A stretch of 42,270 nucleotides of DNA from Myxococcota bacterium (GCA_035498015.1 DATKAO010000114.1:1-42270); one strand, 5' to 3'. Shown: positions 8,580 through 16,472, counted from the first letter of the stretch. The notes: generated by a model from the letters alone, not told the origin. Numbers and translations are program-made.

Positions 8580-9776
8580 AAACAAGGCCCGGCCCTCGGA
8601 CTGTGCGGGCGGGTCGATGCCGAGCAGCGCGGCGACCGTGGGCGCGACGTCGATCGCGCGCACTTCGCCGAGCTCGGCGCCCGCGGGCACGCCGGCGCCC
8701 AGCGCGTAGAAGATCGCGCCCATGTCGGGCTGACTCGGGTCGTAGCCGTGCACGCCGGGAGACTTGCCGCGCCACCAGATCTCGAGCCGCTGCCAGAGAC
8801 TCTCGCGGCCGACCGCCCACGGCGGGTTCGGCACGAGCGTCAGGTCGCCGCTGCGGCTCGGGTAGAAGCTGCGCATGCGCGCGGGGAGTGACTCGGGGGT
8901 GTAGGCGGTGAGTCCCTCGATCCCCGAGAGCGTGCGCAGCGCCGCGGCGGTCTGCGCGGGGTCCTTCAGGTAGAGCTGCCCTTCCCCGCCCGAGCCGTCC
9001 AGGCGCGCCGCAATGCCCGCGGCCGAGAGCAAGGCCTCGGCGTCGATCGCGCCGTCCATGCGCGACATGCCGTGGTCACTCGCCACGATCACCGCGGTGT
9101 GCGCCCAGGCGCCGCGCGCGTCCAGGCCCGCGAACAGCCGCGCGAGCTCGCGATCCTGCGCCAGCAGCTGAGCGGCGATCTCGGGCGCGTCGGGGCCGAG
9201 CTCGTGACCCACGCCGTCGCAGCCGTGCCACCAGCTCATGATCAGCCGCGGCCGCTGGGCAGCGGGCAGGTCCAGCCAGGCGAGGATCTGGTCGACCTTC
9301 CTTGCTTCTGGAACGGAGCCGTCGAACGGCGCGCGGCGGTAGGTCGCCCCGCGTCCGTGCCAGTCGGTCTCCGAGCCCGCCCAGAAGAACACCGCGGCGC
9401 GCACGCCCTGGCGCTCGGCGGCGGCCCACAGCGGCTCGGCTTCGATGAAGGACGCGTCGTTGCCGTACGAGAAGCGCCGGCCCTGCCGGTCCGTGAAGCT
9501 GTTCTCGATGATCCCGTGCCGGTCGGGATACGTGCCGGTCGCGAGCGAGACATGGTTGGGGAACGTGCTCGAGGGAAACACCGGCGTGAGTCGCCGGGCG
9601 TGCGCTCCGTCGCGCGCCATGCGTGCGAGCGCCACGGTCGCGGCGCGCGCGGGATAGTCCCAGCGCGTCCCGTCCCAGGACAGGAGCACCACGACCGAAG
9701 GCTCGGCCGCACGCGCGTTGGCCGCGAGGCTGCAGAGGAGGAACAGCGCGAGCGCCGCAGCTCGAATGCGGGTCAC
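8547..9776 (-). CDS. Secreted NPP-type alkaline phosphatase/phosphodiesterase
   Basis: A 409-residue alkaline-phosphatase-superfamily enzyme of the nucleotide pyrophosphatase/phosphodiesterase type. An N-terminal signal peptide (ALALFLLCSLAANARA) sends it to the periplasm. Metal and catalytic residues: Asp35 in LLSWDG, nucleophile Thr71 in SSTFPNH, the D-x3-H pair in WHGCDGVGHELG, D-H in IVASDHGMSRMDG, and His in PGVHGYDP. These are the two-zinc-site ligands of the family. It cleaves phosphodiester or pyrophosphate bonds in nucleotides or lipids. The start is GTG, with a TAGGAT box 6 nt upstream. Its C-terminus (FQAPQAPPGAQ) is encoded by the repeat array, so the original stop may have been replaced. 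Confidence 0.9.
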   Translation of the reverse strand: MTRIRAAALALFLLCSLAANARAAEPSVVVLLSWDGTRWDYPARAATVALARMARDGAHARRLTPVFPSSTFPNHVSLATGTYPDRHGIIENSFTDRQGRRFSYGNDASFIEAEPLWAAAERQGVRAAVFFWAGSETDWHGRGATYRRAPFDGSVPEARKVDQILAWLDLPAAQRPRLIMSWWHGCDGVGHELGPDAPEIAAQLLAQDRELARLFAGLDARGAWAHTAVIVASDHGMSRMDGAIDAEALLSAAGIAARLDGSGGEGQLYLKDPAQTAAALRTLSGIEGLTAYTPESLPARMRSFYPSRSGDLTLVPNPPWAVGRESLWQRLEIWWRGKSPGVHGYDPSQPDMGAIFYALGAGVPAGAELGEVRAIDVAPTVAALLGIDPPAQSEGRALFQAPQAPPGAQ

Positions 9777-9782
9777 GCGCGC

Positions 9783-9788
9783 ATCCTA
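9783..9788 (-). promoter_or_regulatory. Putative -10 box (TAGGAT) of phosphodiesterase gene
   Basis: On the minus strand TAGGAT is followed by GCGCGC and then the GTG start at 9776. No Shine-Dalgarno sequence fits in the 6-nt spacer, so a leaderless message is likely. Confidence 0.35.
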
Positions 9789-9831
9789 GCGGAACGCCTC
9801 GCGAACGCGCGCTCCCCTGCGCGCGCCCGAT

Positions 9832-9894
9832 GTGTGGAGCCCGCTTCCCAGTCGTGTGAACCAGGTCACCACCAAAGAGTGATCCGCTCCACAC
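9832..9894. promoter_or_regulatory. CRP-like palindrome inside a longer inverted repeat
   Basis: TGTGA-N6-TCACC at 9855-9870 matches the CRP/FNR-family half-site pattern TGTGA-N6-TCACA except for the last base. It is flanked by an 8-bp inverted repeat, GTGTGGAG (9832-9839) and CTCCACAC (9887-9894). It lies in the 291-nt divergent gap between the phosphodiesterase and prepilin genes, about 80 nt and 200 nt from the two starts. The rest of that gap shows no gene. A chance match is possible. Confidence 0.35.
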
Positions 9895-10067
9895 GCTGCA
9901 TGCCTGAGATCGGTCCGTGCGCGCGCAGCCGGCCGGCAGCTGAACGCGCAGTCGACGGCGCGAGTGACTGATTCGGCGGAAGCTGCGCATTTCCAGGCAC
10001 GGAACCTGAATGTCTTCCCGGTCGCTGGCCGGAGGGGCCGGAGCTCCACGGGAGAGGAGATCTGGCT

Positions 10068-11054
10068 ATGAAGCGGAACGACGAGCGCGGATTCACGCTG
10101 CTCGAAGTCATGACCGCGGTCGCGGTCATGGGAATTCTCGTCGCAATGGCGACCCCCAGCATGCTGCGCATGCTCGAGCGCCAGGAGACACGGAGCAGCG
10201 CCACGGAGATGGCGGGCCTTCTTTCGGACGCACGCGCGCGCGCGGTGGCCGAGGGCACGCCCCACCTGGTGTACTTCAACTCGCCGGCCGTCGACGGCGA
10301 CGGCAACTGCGGCGTGGCCGCGGTCGAAGTGCGCGACGTCGACCACAGCTACTCGATCACCGACGGCGACGTCACCACGGACTTCAAGCTGTCTGCGGGC
10401 GCGTGCCGCAAGGTGAAGCCGTACGACGGCAGCAGCTCGAGCAGCAGCACGGACGCGACGGCGGCGGCGCCGGTGGTGCCGATGCCGCGCGAGGACCTCG
10501 CGCTGAAGGCGACGGATGCGGCCGAGGTCGGCGCCGTGGCAGTGCGTGCCTCGACCGCGCTCGGTGACACGGTCGCCGCGGCGGCGGACACCGTGGGCAG
10601 CGCGGTGAGTGGCACGGTGGATGCCGCGGGCGCCATCGTGGGCGGTCTCACGGGCGGCAGCGGCAGCTCGGGCTCGAGCGACGACGGCAGCAGCTCGGGC
10701 TCGGACGACTCGGGCACCGGCAACGGCGGCACGGGCAAGAGCCTGGCCGTGGGTCAGCAGACCGCGATCGCAGCCGACCCTTCGGCCGACCTGCCGCCGC
10801 GCACCACGACCGTGGCCGACACGGTCGTGAACGGCGCGACCTTCCCGGTCGACGCCGTCTCGGGCCGGCCCGTGATCGCCTTCTCGGAGCGGGGCGTGCC
10901 CGTCGACCCGCAGAACCCCAACTCGTGGGGCAGCGGCGCGGGCGGGATCTACCTCACCGACTCGAACAACACGGCGATCTTCGCCGCGTTGGTGGAGCCG
11001 CTCGGCGACGTGAAGCTGCGGGCCTACGACGCGGCCTCACAGAGCTGGAAGTGA
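10068..11054 (+). CDS. Type IV prepilin-like protein (GspH/FimT family) with long insertion
   Basis: A 328-residue prepilin. The type III signal is MKRNDERG|FTLLEVMTAVAVMGILVA: cleavage would fall after Gly8, with Glu13 at mature position 5 and the usual hydrophobic helix. The first ~90 residues and the last ~60 (IAFSERGVPVDPQ ... GGIYLTDSN ... VKLRAYDAASQSWK) resemble GspH/FimT minor pseudopilins. Between them sit about 150 residues of Ala-rich and then Ser/Gly/Asp-rich low-complexity sequence (SSSSSSTDATAAAP, SGSSDDGSSSGSDDSGTGNG), absent from normal ~170-residue FimT proteins. The start has GGAG 8 nt upstream. No other pilus or secretion gene is nearby. Codon use matches its neighbours. 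Confidence 0.85.
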   Translation: MKRNDERGFTLLEVMTAVAVMGILVAMATPSMLRMLERQETRSSATEMAGLLSDARARAVAEGTPHLVYFNSPAVDGDGNCGVAAVEVRDVDHSYSITDGDVTTDFKLSAGACRKVKPYDGSSSSSSTDATAAAPVVPMPREDLALKATDAAEVGAVAVRASTALGDTVAAAADTVGSAVSGTVDAAGAIVGGLTGGSGSSGSSDDGSSSGSDDSGTGNGGTGKSLAVGQQTAIAADPSADLPPRTTTVADTVVNGATFPVDAVSGRPVIAFSERGVPVDPQNPNSWGSGAGGIYLTDSNNTAIFAALVEPLGDVKLRAYDAASQSWK

Positions 11055-11062
11055 GTGACTGA

Positions 11063-12031
11063 CTAGCGACCGCCGTAAGGATCGCCGGGCAAGTCGGGGC
11101 TGTGGCGGAAACGCCGATGGCTCCACATCCACTGCTCCGGGTGCGCCCGAATGATCTCCCCGAGCGCCTCGTTTGCTCGAGCAGTGAGTATCTCGGCGTC
11201 CTTGCGGCGGTCGCCCGTATCTGGCGTCTCCAGCGGGGGCCGGATCACCATGCGATGGTGGTCCGGCCCGACGCGCACGGTGTAGCAGGGCACGACCGGC
11301 GCTCCAGAGCGCAGCGCGAGCACCGCCAGGCCGAGCGAAGTCGAAGCGCGCACGCCCAGGAACGGCACGAAGACCCCGCGTGAGCGCCGCGCGTACTGGT
11401 CGTTCAACACCGCGACCGCGCGGCCCTTCTTCACCGCGCGCAGCATCTTGGGCAGCACGTCGCGGTGCAGGAGCATCTCGGCGCCCGTGCTCTGGCGCTG
11501 GCGCAAGAGCTCGGCGGCGAGCAGCCGATTCGCGACGGGACGGCCGATCACGGTGAGCGGAAAGCCGTAGGCCGGCGCCGCGCGCGGCAGGATCTCGAAG
11601 CTGCCGAAGTGCAGACCGAGCACCGCGGCGCCTTTGCCCTGCGCCATGACGGCGTTGCCGATCTCCTGCCCTTCGACGTCGACGCGCGCGCGCACGTCGT
11701 CGGCCGTCCAATGTCTGCCGCGCGCCACGTCGATCAGCCCGTACGCAAAGCTCACGTAGCTCTCGCGCCCGATCTGCCGCCGCTCTTCTTCCGGAAGGTC
11801 GGGAAACGCGATCCGCAGGTTGGTCAGCACGAAGTCCACGCGCTTCCCGCCCCGGTCGAACAGCGCCCGCGCCGCGCGCGCGGCCAGGCGCTGCGCGGTC
11901 GGCAGCGGGATCGCCGCCAGCGCGGTGACTGCGGCGCGGAATGCAGCGTACTCGGCCAGCTCGCGCGGTGTGTACACGGCCGCGCGAAGATATACTGCGC
12001 CCGATGCTGGAGAGCGAGCGCTATCTCTCAC
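11063..12031 (-). CDS. LpxL/HtrB-family lysophospholipid acyltransferase
   Basis: A 322-residue (or shorter) lipid A biosynthesis acyltransferase. The catalytic H-x4-E motif is HFGSFE (His141, Glu146), followed by the conserved later blocks LNDQYARRSRGVFVPFLG and HPEQWMWSHRRF. It adds a secondary acyl chain to a Kdo-lipid A-type acceptor at the inner membrane, which argues for an LPS-bearing cell; ornithine-lipid or other acceptors are possible. Start is uncertain: GTG at 12031 has GGAAGG upstream but overlaps the divergent PPOX gene by 28 nt. GTG at 11977 would avoid overlap and begins the region that aligns with the family. Confidence 0.87.
   Translation of the reverse strand: MRDSARSPASGAVYLRAAVYTPRELAEYAAFRAAVTALAAIPLPTAQRLAARAARALFDRGGKRVDFVLTNLRIAFPDLPEEERRQIGRESYVSFAYGLIDVARGRHWTADDVRARVDVEGQEIGNAVMAQGKGAAVLGLHFGSFEILPRAAPAYGFPLTVIGRPVANRLLAAELLRQRQSTGAEMLLHRDVLPKMLRAVKKGRAVAVLNDQYARRSRGVFVPFLGVRASTSLGLAVLALRSGAPVVPCYTVRVGPDHHRMVIRPPLETPDTGDRRKDAEILTARANEALGEIIRAHPEQWMWSHRRFRHSPDLPGDPYGGR
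11991..11996 (+). promoter_or_regulatory. Putative -10 box (TATACT) of PPOX gene
   Basis: TATACT lies exactly 7 nt before the ATG at 12004, with no Shine-Dalgarno sequence in between. It is the clearest example of the leaderless-type arrangement in this window. Confidence 0.45.
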
Positions 12032-12372
12032 TCGCGACCTTCCGCCGCGACGGGCGCGAGGTCGCGACGCCCATCTGGTTCGCGCACGAGGGCGGAGCGA
12101 TGGTGGCCTTCAGCGCGGGCGACGCCGGCAAGGTGAAGCGCCTGCGCAACTCGCCGCGCGCCCGGGTGGCGGCCTGTGACATGCGCGGCAACGTCCAGGG
12201 CCCGTGGCACGAGGCGCGTGGCGAGATCATGAGCGACGCCGCCGCGATCCAGCGGGCCCTCATCGCCCTGCGCAAGAAGTACGGCGTGATGATGCTGCTC
12301 GCCGACTTCTTCTCGCGCCTCTCGGGCCGCTACCAGAAGCGCGCGTACTTGCGGATCGTGCCCACGAGCTGA
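12004..12372 (+). CDS. PPOX-class (pyridoxamine oxidase-like) F420/FMN protein
   Basis: A 122-residue split beta-barrel protein of the pyridoxamine-5'-phosphate oxidase superfamily, in the short class often called PPOX-class F420-dependent. Recognised by LATFRRDGREVATPIWFAHE, then MVAFSAGDAGKVKRLRNSPRARVAACD and a C-terminal KRAYLRIVPTS strand. Length and spacing are normal for this class. It binds FMN or F420 and probably acts as a small reductase; the substrate is unknown. It overlaps the 5' end of the divergent acyltransferase gene if that gene uses its upstream start. It adds to the F420-type enzyme content of the window. Confidence 0.83.
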   Translation: MLESERYLSLATFRRDGREVATPIWFAHEGGAMVAFSAGDAGKVKRLRNSPRARVAACDMRGNVQGPWHEARGEIMSDAAAIQRALIALRKKYGVMMLLADFFSRLSGRYQKRAYLRIVPTS

Positions 12373-12395
12373 GTGGGGCCGAGCGATTACCAGCG

Positions 12396-12418
12396 GCGCA
12401 GTGAGCCGAAGGCGAACG
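12396..12418 (+). repeat. Solitary copy of the 8.3-kb repeat element
   Basis: GCGCAGTGAGCCG-A-AGGCGAACG matches, with one mismatch, the reverse complement of the repeat-unit boundary at 8279-8579. It sits in the 59-nt convergent gap after the PPOX gene. As with the phosphodiesterase gene, it lies just past a gene's 3' end and in the same orientation as that gene. The gap holds nothing else recognisable. Confidence 0.7.
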
Positions 12419-12431
12419 CAGCTCAGTCAGT

Positions 12432-13202
12432 CTATGGCTTGAAGTGCGGTCGGCGCTTCTCGGTGAAGGCGCGGATCGACTCTTGCCCGTCCTCGGCCAC
12501 GGCGTTCGCGGCCATGACTTCCATCGCGTAGGCGTAGGCCTTGGGCTGATCGAGGTCGATCTGCGCGTAGTAGGCTTGCTTGCCCAGGCCCTTCGAGAAG
12601 GCGCTGCCGCGCGTGGCGCGGCGGATCAGCGCGTCGGTCACGGACACGAGCTCGTCGGCGGGCACCACCCGGTTCACGAGGCCCCACTCCGCAGCGGTGC
12701 GCGCGTCGATCTTGTCGCCCGTGAACAAGAGCTCGAGCGCGCGCTTGCGGCCGATCGCGCGCGAGACACTCACCATGGGCGTGGTGCAGAACAGCCCGCC
12801 GGCGCCGCCGGGTGTCTGGAACTCCGCGTCCTCCGACGCCACCGCCAGGTCACACGCCGCGACCAGCTGGCAGCCCGCGCCGGTGGCGAGCCCCTGCACG
12901 CGCGCGACCACTGGCTGCGGGATCGACTGCACGGCGGTCATCAGCTCGGTGCACACCGCGAGCAGCTGGCGCATGCCCGCCAGGTCGCGGTTCACCAGGT
13001 CCGCGTAGTCGTGGCCCGCGCAGAACACGGGACCGCTCGACGCGATCACCACGCCGCGCGCCTTGCTCGCGCCGATCGCGCGCAAGGCGTCGCGCAGCTC
13101 CAGCATCACCGGCAGTGACAGCGGGTTGCGGCGCTCGGGCCGCGCGAACGCGAGGGTCGCGATCGAATCGCGTTCTTCCAACGAGACGTGCGAGAGCTCC
13201 AT
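12432..13202 (-). CDS. Enoyl-CoA hydratase/isomerase family protein
   Basis: A 256-residue crotonase-fold enzyme. The oxyanion-hole segments are GVVIASSGPVFCAGHDYADL (CoA-binding and first backbone NH) and VQGLATGAGCQLVAACDLAVAS (second). The residue that is usually the first catalytic Glu falls in QTPGGAGGLFCTTPM, which lacks a Glu there; only the second position could supply one. It may therefore be an isomerase, hydrolase or divergent hydratase. The start is supported by GAAGGAG 5 nt upstream. It is 21 nt downstream of the TerB-like gene and probably co-transcribed. It fits the beta-oxidation theme. Confidence 0.87.
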   Translation of the reverse strand: MELSHVSLEERDSIATLAFARPERRNPLSLPVMLELRDALRAIGASKARGVVIASSGPVFCAGHDYADLVNRDLAGMRQLLAVCTELMTAVQSIPQPVVARVQGLATGAGCQLVAACDLAVASEDAEFQTPGGAGGLFCTTPMVSVSRAIGRKRALELLFTGDKIDARTAAEWGLVNRVVPADELVSVTDALIRRATRGSAFSKGLGKQAYYAQIDLDQPKAYAYAMEVMAANAVAEDGQESIRAFTEKRRPHFKP

Positions 13203-13223
13203 GTGCGCTCCTTCGCCGCGCGG

Positions 13224-13559
13224 TCAGTCGCCGGCGGCGAGCAGGTCTTCGAGCAGAGCGAGGCTCGCCTGCTCCTGCTCGTCGACCGAGCCGTCGGCGA
13301 GCACGAGCTCGCGCAGCGTGTCGAGGAAGAGTTTGCGGTGCTCGCGCGGAATCTCCACGGGGTCGACGTCGTCGATGTGGGGCGGCACCTGCAGCCACGC
13401 GTCGACCTGCGCCACCTCCCGGGGGCTCAGGCCGAGCCGACTCACCATGCGGCGGACGAACGCGCGCTCCTCGGACTGGACCTCGAGATCCGCCCAGGCG
13501 ACGGAGCAGACGAACTTCATGAGACGGAGGCGCTCTTCGGGCGCGAGCGAGGCGACCAT
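13224..13559 (-). CDS. TerB-like (tellurite-resistance family) protein
   Basis: A 111-residue all-helical protein similar to TerB/TerB-like domains. The paired acidic motifs are WADLEVQSEERAFVRRM near residue 22 and LADGSVDEQEQASLALLEDL near residue 85, the A-D-G-x-V-x3-E pattern that binds metal in the family. There is no signal or membrane segment. Function outside tellurite operons is generally unknown. No ter genes are near; it precedes the enoyl-CoA hydratase gene by 21 nt and follows the small membrane protein gene by 50 nt. Confidence 0.75.
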   Translation of the reverse strand: MVASLAPEERLRLMKFVCSVAWADLEVQSEERAFVRRMVSRLGLSPREVAQVDAWLQVPPHIDDVDPVEIPREHRKLFLDTLRELVLADGSVDEQEQASLALLEDLLAAGD

Positions 13560-13609
13560 GCGCCCACTCTCGCATTCGCCGTCTCGCGGTGTCTAGTCGG
13601 CCAGATCGC

Positions 13610-13843
13610 TCAGAGGAGCATCACGGCGACGATGGCCAGCGCCCAGACGAAGGCGCCCATCGCCATGGCGATCGCGATCCCGCGCGGTGCACCCAGCGGA
13701 GCCGGTCGTTCGTCGAGCTGGATCGGCCTACGCGCGAATCGCTCGCTCGCCGGTTCTGCCGGCCGATCGCGGCCAATCGCCGGCACACCGGCAGCTGCGA
13801 CCATCGGTGCTCGGCGTACTGGCAGCCTCGACAGGATTCTCAT
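13610..13843 (-). CDS. Small membrane protein, C-tail anchored (hypothetical)
   Basis: A 77-residue frame starting at ATG 13841-13843 with GAGGG about 9 nt upstream. The first ~55 residues are polar and Arg/Pro-rich (MRILSRLPVRRAPMVAAAGV, SERFARRPIQLDERPAP). The last ~22 (GIAIAMAMGAFVWALAIVAV and MLL) form one membrane helix, so it is probably tail-anchored. No family is recognised. A larger frame continues upstream opposite the MMPL gene but reads as a GC-rich shadow. Between this gene and the MMPL gene lies a 143-nt gap with no clear feature. Confidence 0.5.
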   Translation of the reverse strand: MRILSRLPVRRAPMVAAAGVPAIGRDRPAEPASERFARRPIQLDERPAPLGAPRGIAIAMAMGAFVWALAIVAVMLL

Positions 13844-13986
13844 CCTCTCGCCCTCTGGGGGGTGTCGGTTGACTTCGGACGCACTCACGGAAGTTCGAAC
13901 CGGAACTGCGCCGCCTCCCTTCCCCACGACCCGGCGCAGCATGCGCACATGTTGCTTCCCACTGAACACGTGCACCGTGACCCTGA

Positions 13987-16323
13987 TCACTCTCCTGCGC
14001 GTTCGCGCGCACCCTCTACACAGGAAAGCGTCTCCCTCGACGAGCCGATGCGCCGGCCGATCAACGATTCCGGCCGCAAGGTGCGCAGCGCGAGCGGCAG
14101 TGCCACCAACACCGCGAGAGTCGACATGAGGTTTCCCGCGCAAGCGAGCGCGCCGAATGCGCGAATCGGCGGCGAGCTCGAGCCGAGCAGCACCAGGAAC
14201 GAGAGACTCGCCAGCGTCGCTTCGGCGATCGGCCGGCCCACGTCGCGCAGCGCGACCGACACCGCGACGTGTGCATCGGCGCCCGCGCGACCGAGCTCGC
14301 GCACGCGCGACAGATAGAGCAGCGCGGGTGCGGCGCTCGCGGCGGCGATCCACGCGGGCAGCAGGGCCGACGCGGGGTCGAGCGCGAGGCCGAGCGGCGC
14401 CATTGCGCCGAGCACGAGCCAGGTCGCGAGCGCCGCCGGCAGCGCAGCCAGCGCGCCGAGCCCTGCGGAATCGAGCGCGAGCGCGGCGACGACCGCCAGC
14501 GACAGCAGCGACAGCGCCGCCACCGCGGGGGTGCGCCGCAACAGGCGCTCGCCCTCCTCGGCAAGAGCCAGGTCCGGGCCCGCGATCCGCGCGGCGCCGG
14601 GCCTGCCGAACGCCGCGGCCGCCTGCAGCGACACGCCGCGCGCGATGCGGGCGATGGCCCCCGGATCGCGCGCATCGGCGAGTAACTCGACCGCGAGGTA
14701 GCGGCGCGAGGCGTCGAGCCCGGCCGCAGCCAGCGCGGGCGCCTCGCGGTCCAGGAGCTCGTAGACCTCCTCGACCTCGGCGCGCGTCGGCGGAACCACC
14801 GCGAAACCGGGATCGTCGTCGTGCTGCGCGCGCATCGCGGGCAGCAGCGCCGTGTCGACGAGTGACTCGGCGAAGACCACCCCCTGGAGCTCGGCGGCCG
14901 TGCGCTCGAAGCCGAGCGCCTGCTCGAGGAAGCGCGGTTCGGCTGCGCCGCCCGGCGCGCCCGAGTCGAGCACCACGCGCAGCGGCGCCGCGCCGCCGAA
15001 GCTGCGCGAGAGACTTTCGAGCCCTTCGCGCTCGGGCGTGCGCTCCGGCCACGGGCCCACCGAGCCGGCGTCCCCCGTGAGGCCGCGCAGGCCGAGGCCG
15101 GCCGCCGCGAGCAGGGCCGCGACCGCGAGCACCCGGCGCACTCGCGCGGCACCGCGCGCGCGCAGCGCCCCGTCGAGGCGCGCGAGCGCGGCCTCGACCG
15201 GCGCGGCGAGCGGGCCCGCGCGCAGCAGCGACCCGCCGCGCGGTCCGAACGCCAGAAGACCGGCGGGCACACCGATCCCGACGCAGAGCGCACTCGCCGC
15301 CAGCGCACCGCCGGCCGCCAGCGCGAGCGATCCGGTCTCGCCGCCCACGACTGCGGCGAGTGACCCGAAAGCGAGCGCGCCGGCGACGACTGCCGCCGAG
15401 AGCGGCGCGCCGAGCGCAGCGAGCGCTCGCGCCGCGGCGCGCGCCGCGCTTGCCCCGCCGCGCTGCTCGCTGCGCACGCGGTGCGCGAGCGCGGCCGCGG
15501 CGCACGCGCTGCTGGTGAAGACCAAGAGCGGCAGCGCCGCAGCCGCTGCGCCGAGCGAGGCGTGCGCGAGGCCGAGCGCGCCGGCACACCACGCCAGCGC
15601 CATGGCCGCGAGCGCTGCCAGCCACAGCCCCAGGCGCGCGCTCGCGAAGCACGCGGCGCCCAAGAGCGCCAGCGCGACGAGCGCCGCGGGAGTCACTCGC
15701 GCCAGGTCGCCGCGCGCCGCCGCCTCGCGCTCGTGGGCGCCGTGCGCGGCCGAGACCGCGCCCAGCACGACCGCCGGCGGGCGATCGAGGCGCGCGCGCA
15801 GTGACTCGATCAGCGCGTAGGCGTCGCGCGGCGTGGTTCCCGGCACGAGCTGCGCCCGCACCAGCGCCGCGCGCTCGTTGGCGGAGACCAGACCGACCAA
15901 CGCGGCGCGCTCCTCGCCGGCACGCGCGCGCAAGCGCCGCAGGCCCATGGCGTCGGCGGGCAGCTCGCCGAGCCACGGCCGCGCTGCCAGCCGGCCGGCG
16001 TCGCGCACCAGCCGCGGGCGCGCGCTGAGTGAGTCGACGTTCGCCACCAGCGCCGTGCGCTCCGCCAGGAGCCGCGTCAGCGTGTCTACGGCCGTCAGGC
16101 AGTCGCGCGACCAGGCGCCGGCGTCGCACTCGAGCTCGAAGAGCGCCGTCTCACCCGCGGCGAGCGGGGCGGCGCTCTCCGGGGGCCGCGGCGCGCGCAG
16201 GTCGACGCGAATCACTCCCGGCGACAGCAGCGCCGTGAGCGCCACGAGCAGCGCGACGAAAGCGCGCGGCCCCGCCGCCAGCCGCCGGCCCAGCCTCTCC
16301 CAGAGGGAGGCGTCGAACCACAC
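13987..16323 (-). CDS. MMPL/RND-superfamily transporter
   Basis: A 778-residue membrane protein with the two-fold RND layout. The first membrane segment (AFVALLVALTALLSPGVI) is followed by a ~150-residue periplasmic loop and a five-helix cluster. A second such set starts near residue 395 (RRVLAVAALLAAAGLGLRGL) with its own periplasmic loop and C-terminal helix cluster. It resembles the MMPL exporters (lipids, hopanoids) rather than tripartite drug pumps, and is slightly short for them. The start is set at GTG 16321-16323 because GGAGG lies about 8 nt upstream; a GTG three codons earlier directly abuts that GGAG. The cargo is unknown. Confidence 0.82.
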   Translation of the reverse strand: MWFDASLWERLGRRLAAGPRAFVALLVALTALLSPGVIRVDLRAPRPPESAAPLAAGETALFELECDAGAWSRDCLTAVDTLTRLLAERTALVANVDSLSARPRLVRDAGRLAARPWLGELPADAMGLRRLRARAGEERAALVGLVSANERAALVRAQLVPGTTPRDAYALIESLRARLDRPPAVVLGAVSAAHGAHEREAAARGDLARVTPAALVALALLGAACFASARLGLWLAALAAMALAWCAGALGLAHASLGAAAAALPLLVFTSSACAAAALAHRVRSEQRGGASAARAAARALAALGAPLSAAVVAGALAFGSLAAVVGGETGSLALAAGGALAASALCVGIGVPAGLLAFGPRGGSLLRAGPLAAPVEAALARLDGALRARGAARVRRVLAVAALLAAAGLGLRGLTGDAGSVGPWPERTPEREGLESLSRSFGGAAPLRVVLDSGAPGGAAEPRFLEQALGFERTAAELQGVVFAESLVDTALLPAMRAQHDDDPGFAVVPPTRAEVEEVYELLDREAPALAAAGLDASRRYLAVELLADARDPGAIARIARGVSLQAAAAFGRPGAARIAGPDLALAEEGERLLRRTPAVAALSLLSLAVVAALALDSAGLGALAALPAALATWLVLGAMAPLGLALDPASALLPAWIAAASAAPALLYLSRVRELGRAGADAHVAVSVALRDVGRPIAEATLASLSFLVLLGSSSPPIRAFGALACAGNLMSTLAVLVALPLALRTLRPESLIGRRIGSSRETLSCVEGARERAGE

Positions 16324-16376
16324 CGCGAGCACCTCCGCCGGGGGGGCTCAAGCCGCTCGGGTCCGCCGTCCGAAAG

Positions 16377-16434
16377 CGTCCCAGAGTCTCTTCGGGACGT
16401 TCCTGGGGTCGCTTGAACGCGTACGCGCGCGTTC
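16377..16434. promoter_or_regulatory. Two inverted repeats in the MMPL/ChaC divergent gap
   Basis: CGTCCC (16377-16382) and GGGACG (16394-16399) form a 6-bp stem. GAACGCG-TACGCG-CGCGTTC at 16415-16434 is a 20-bp palindrome with 7-bp arms. Both lie in the ~150-nt gap between the divergent transporter and cyclotransferase genes. The second has the size of a TetR/LacI-type operator, but no regulator gene is adjacent. Confidence 0.3.
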
Positions 16435-16472
16435 CTACCTTCGGCGCCCGCAGGATTGGAGCTCGGGCGCGG

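Noticed and set aside
9994-10010. Sigma-54 promoter before the prepilin gene
   Set aside because: AGGCACGGAACCTGAA has a good -24 half, but the -12 GC is missing (GA instead).
10424-10740. Frameshift or assembly error inside the prepilin gene
   Set aside because: The frame stays open with consistent third-position GC on both sides and the C-terminus still matches the family.
13224-13559. Tellurite-resistance operon
   Set aside because: Only a single TerB-like domain is present; no other ter genes are adjacent.
13844-16129. Long minus-strand frame continuous with the 77-residue membrane protein
   Set aside because: Composition is Arg/Ala/Gly shadow of the MMPL gene in another frame; only the last 77 codons look like a protein.
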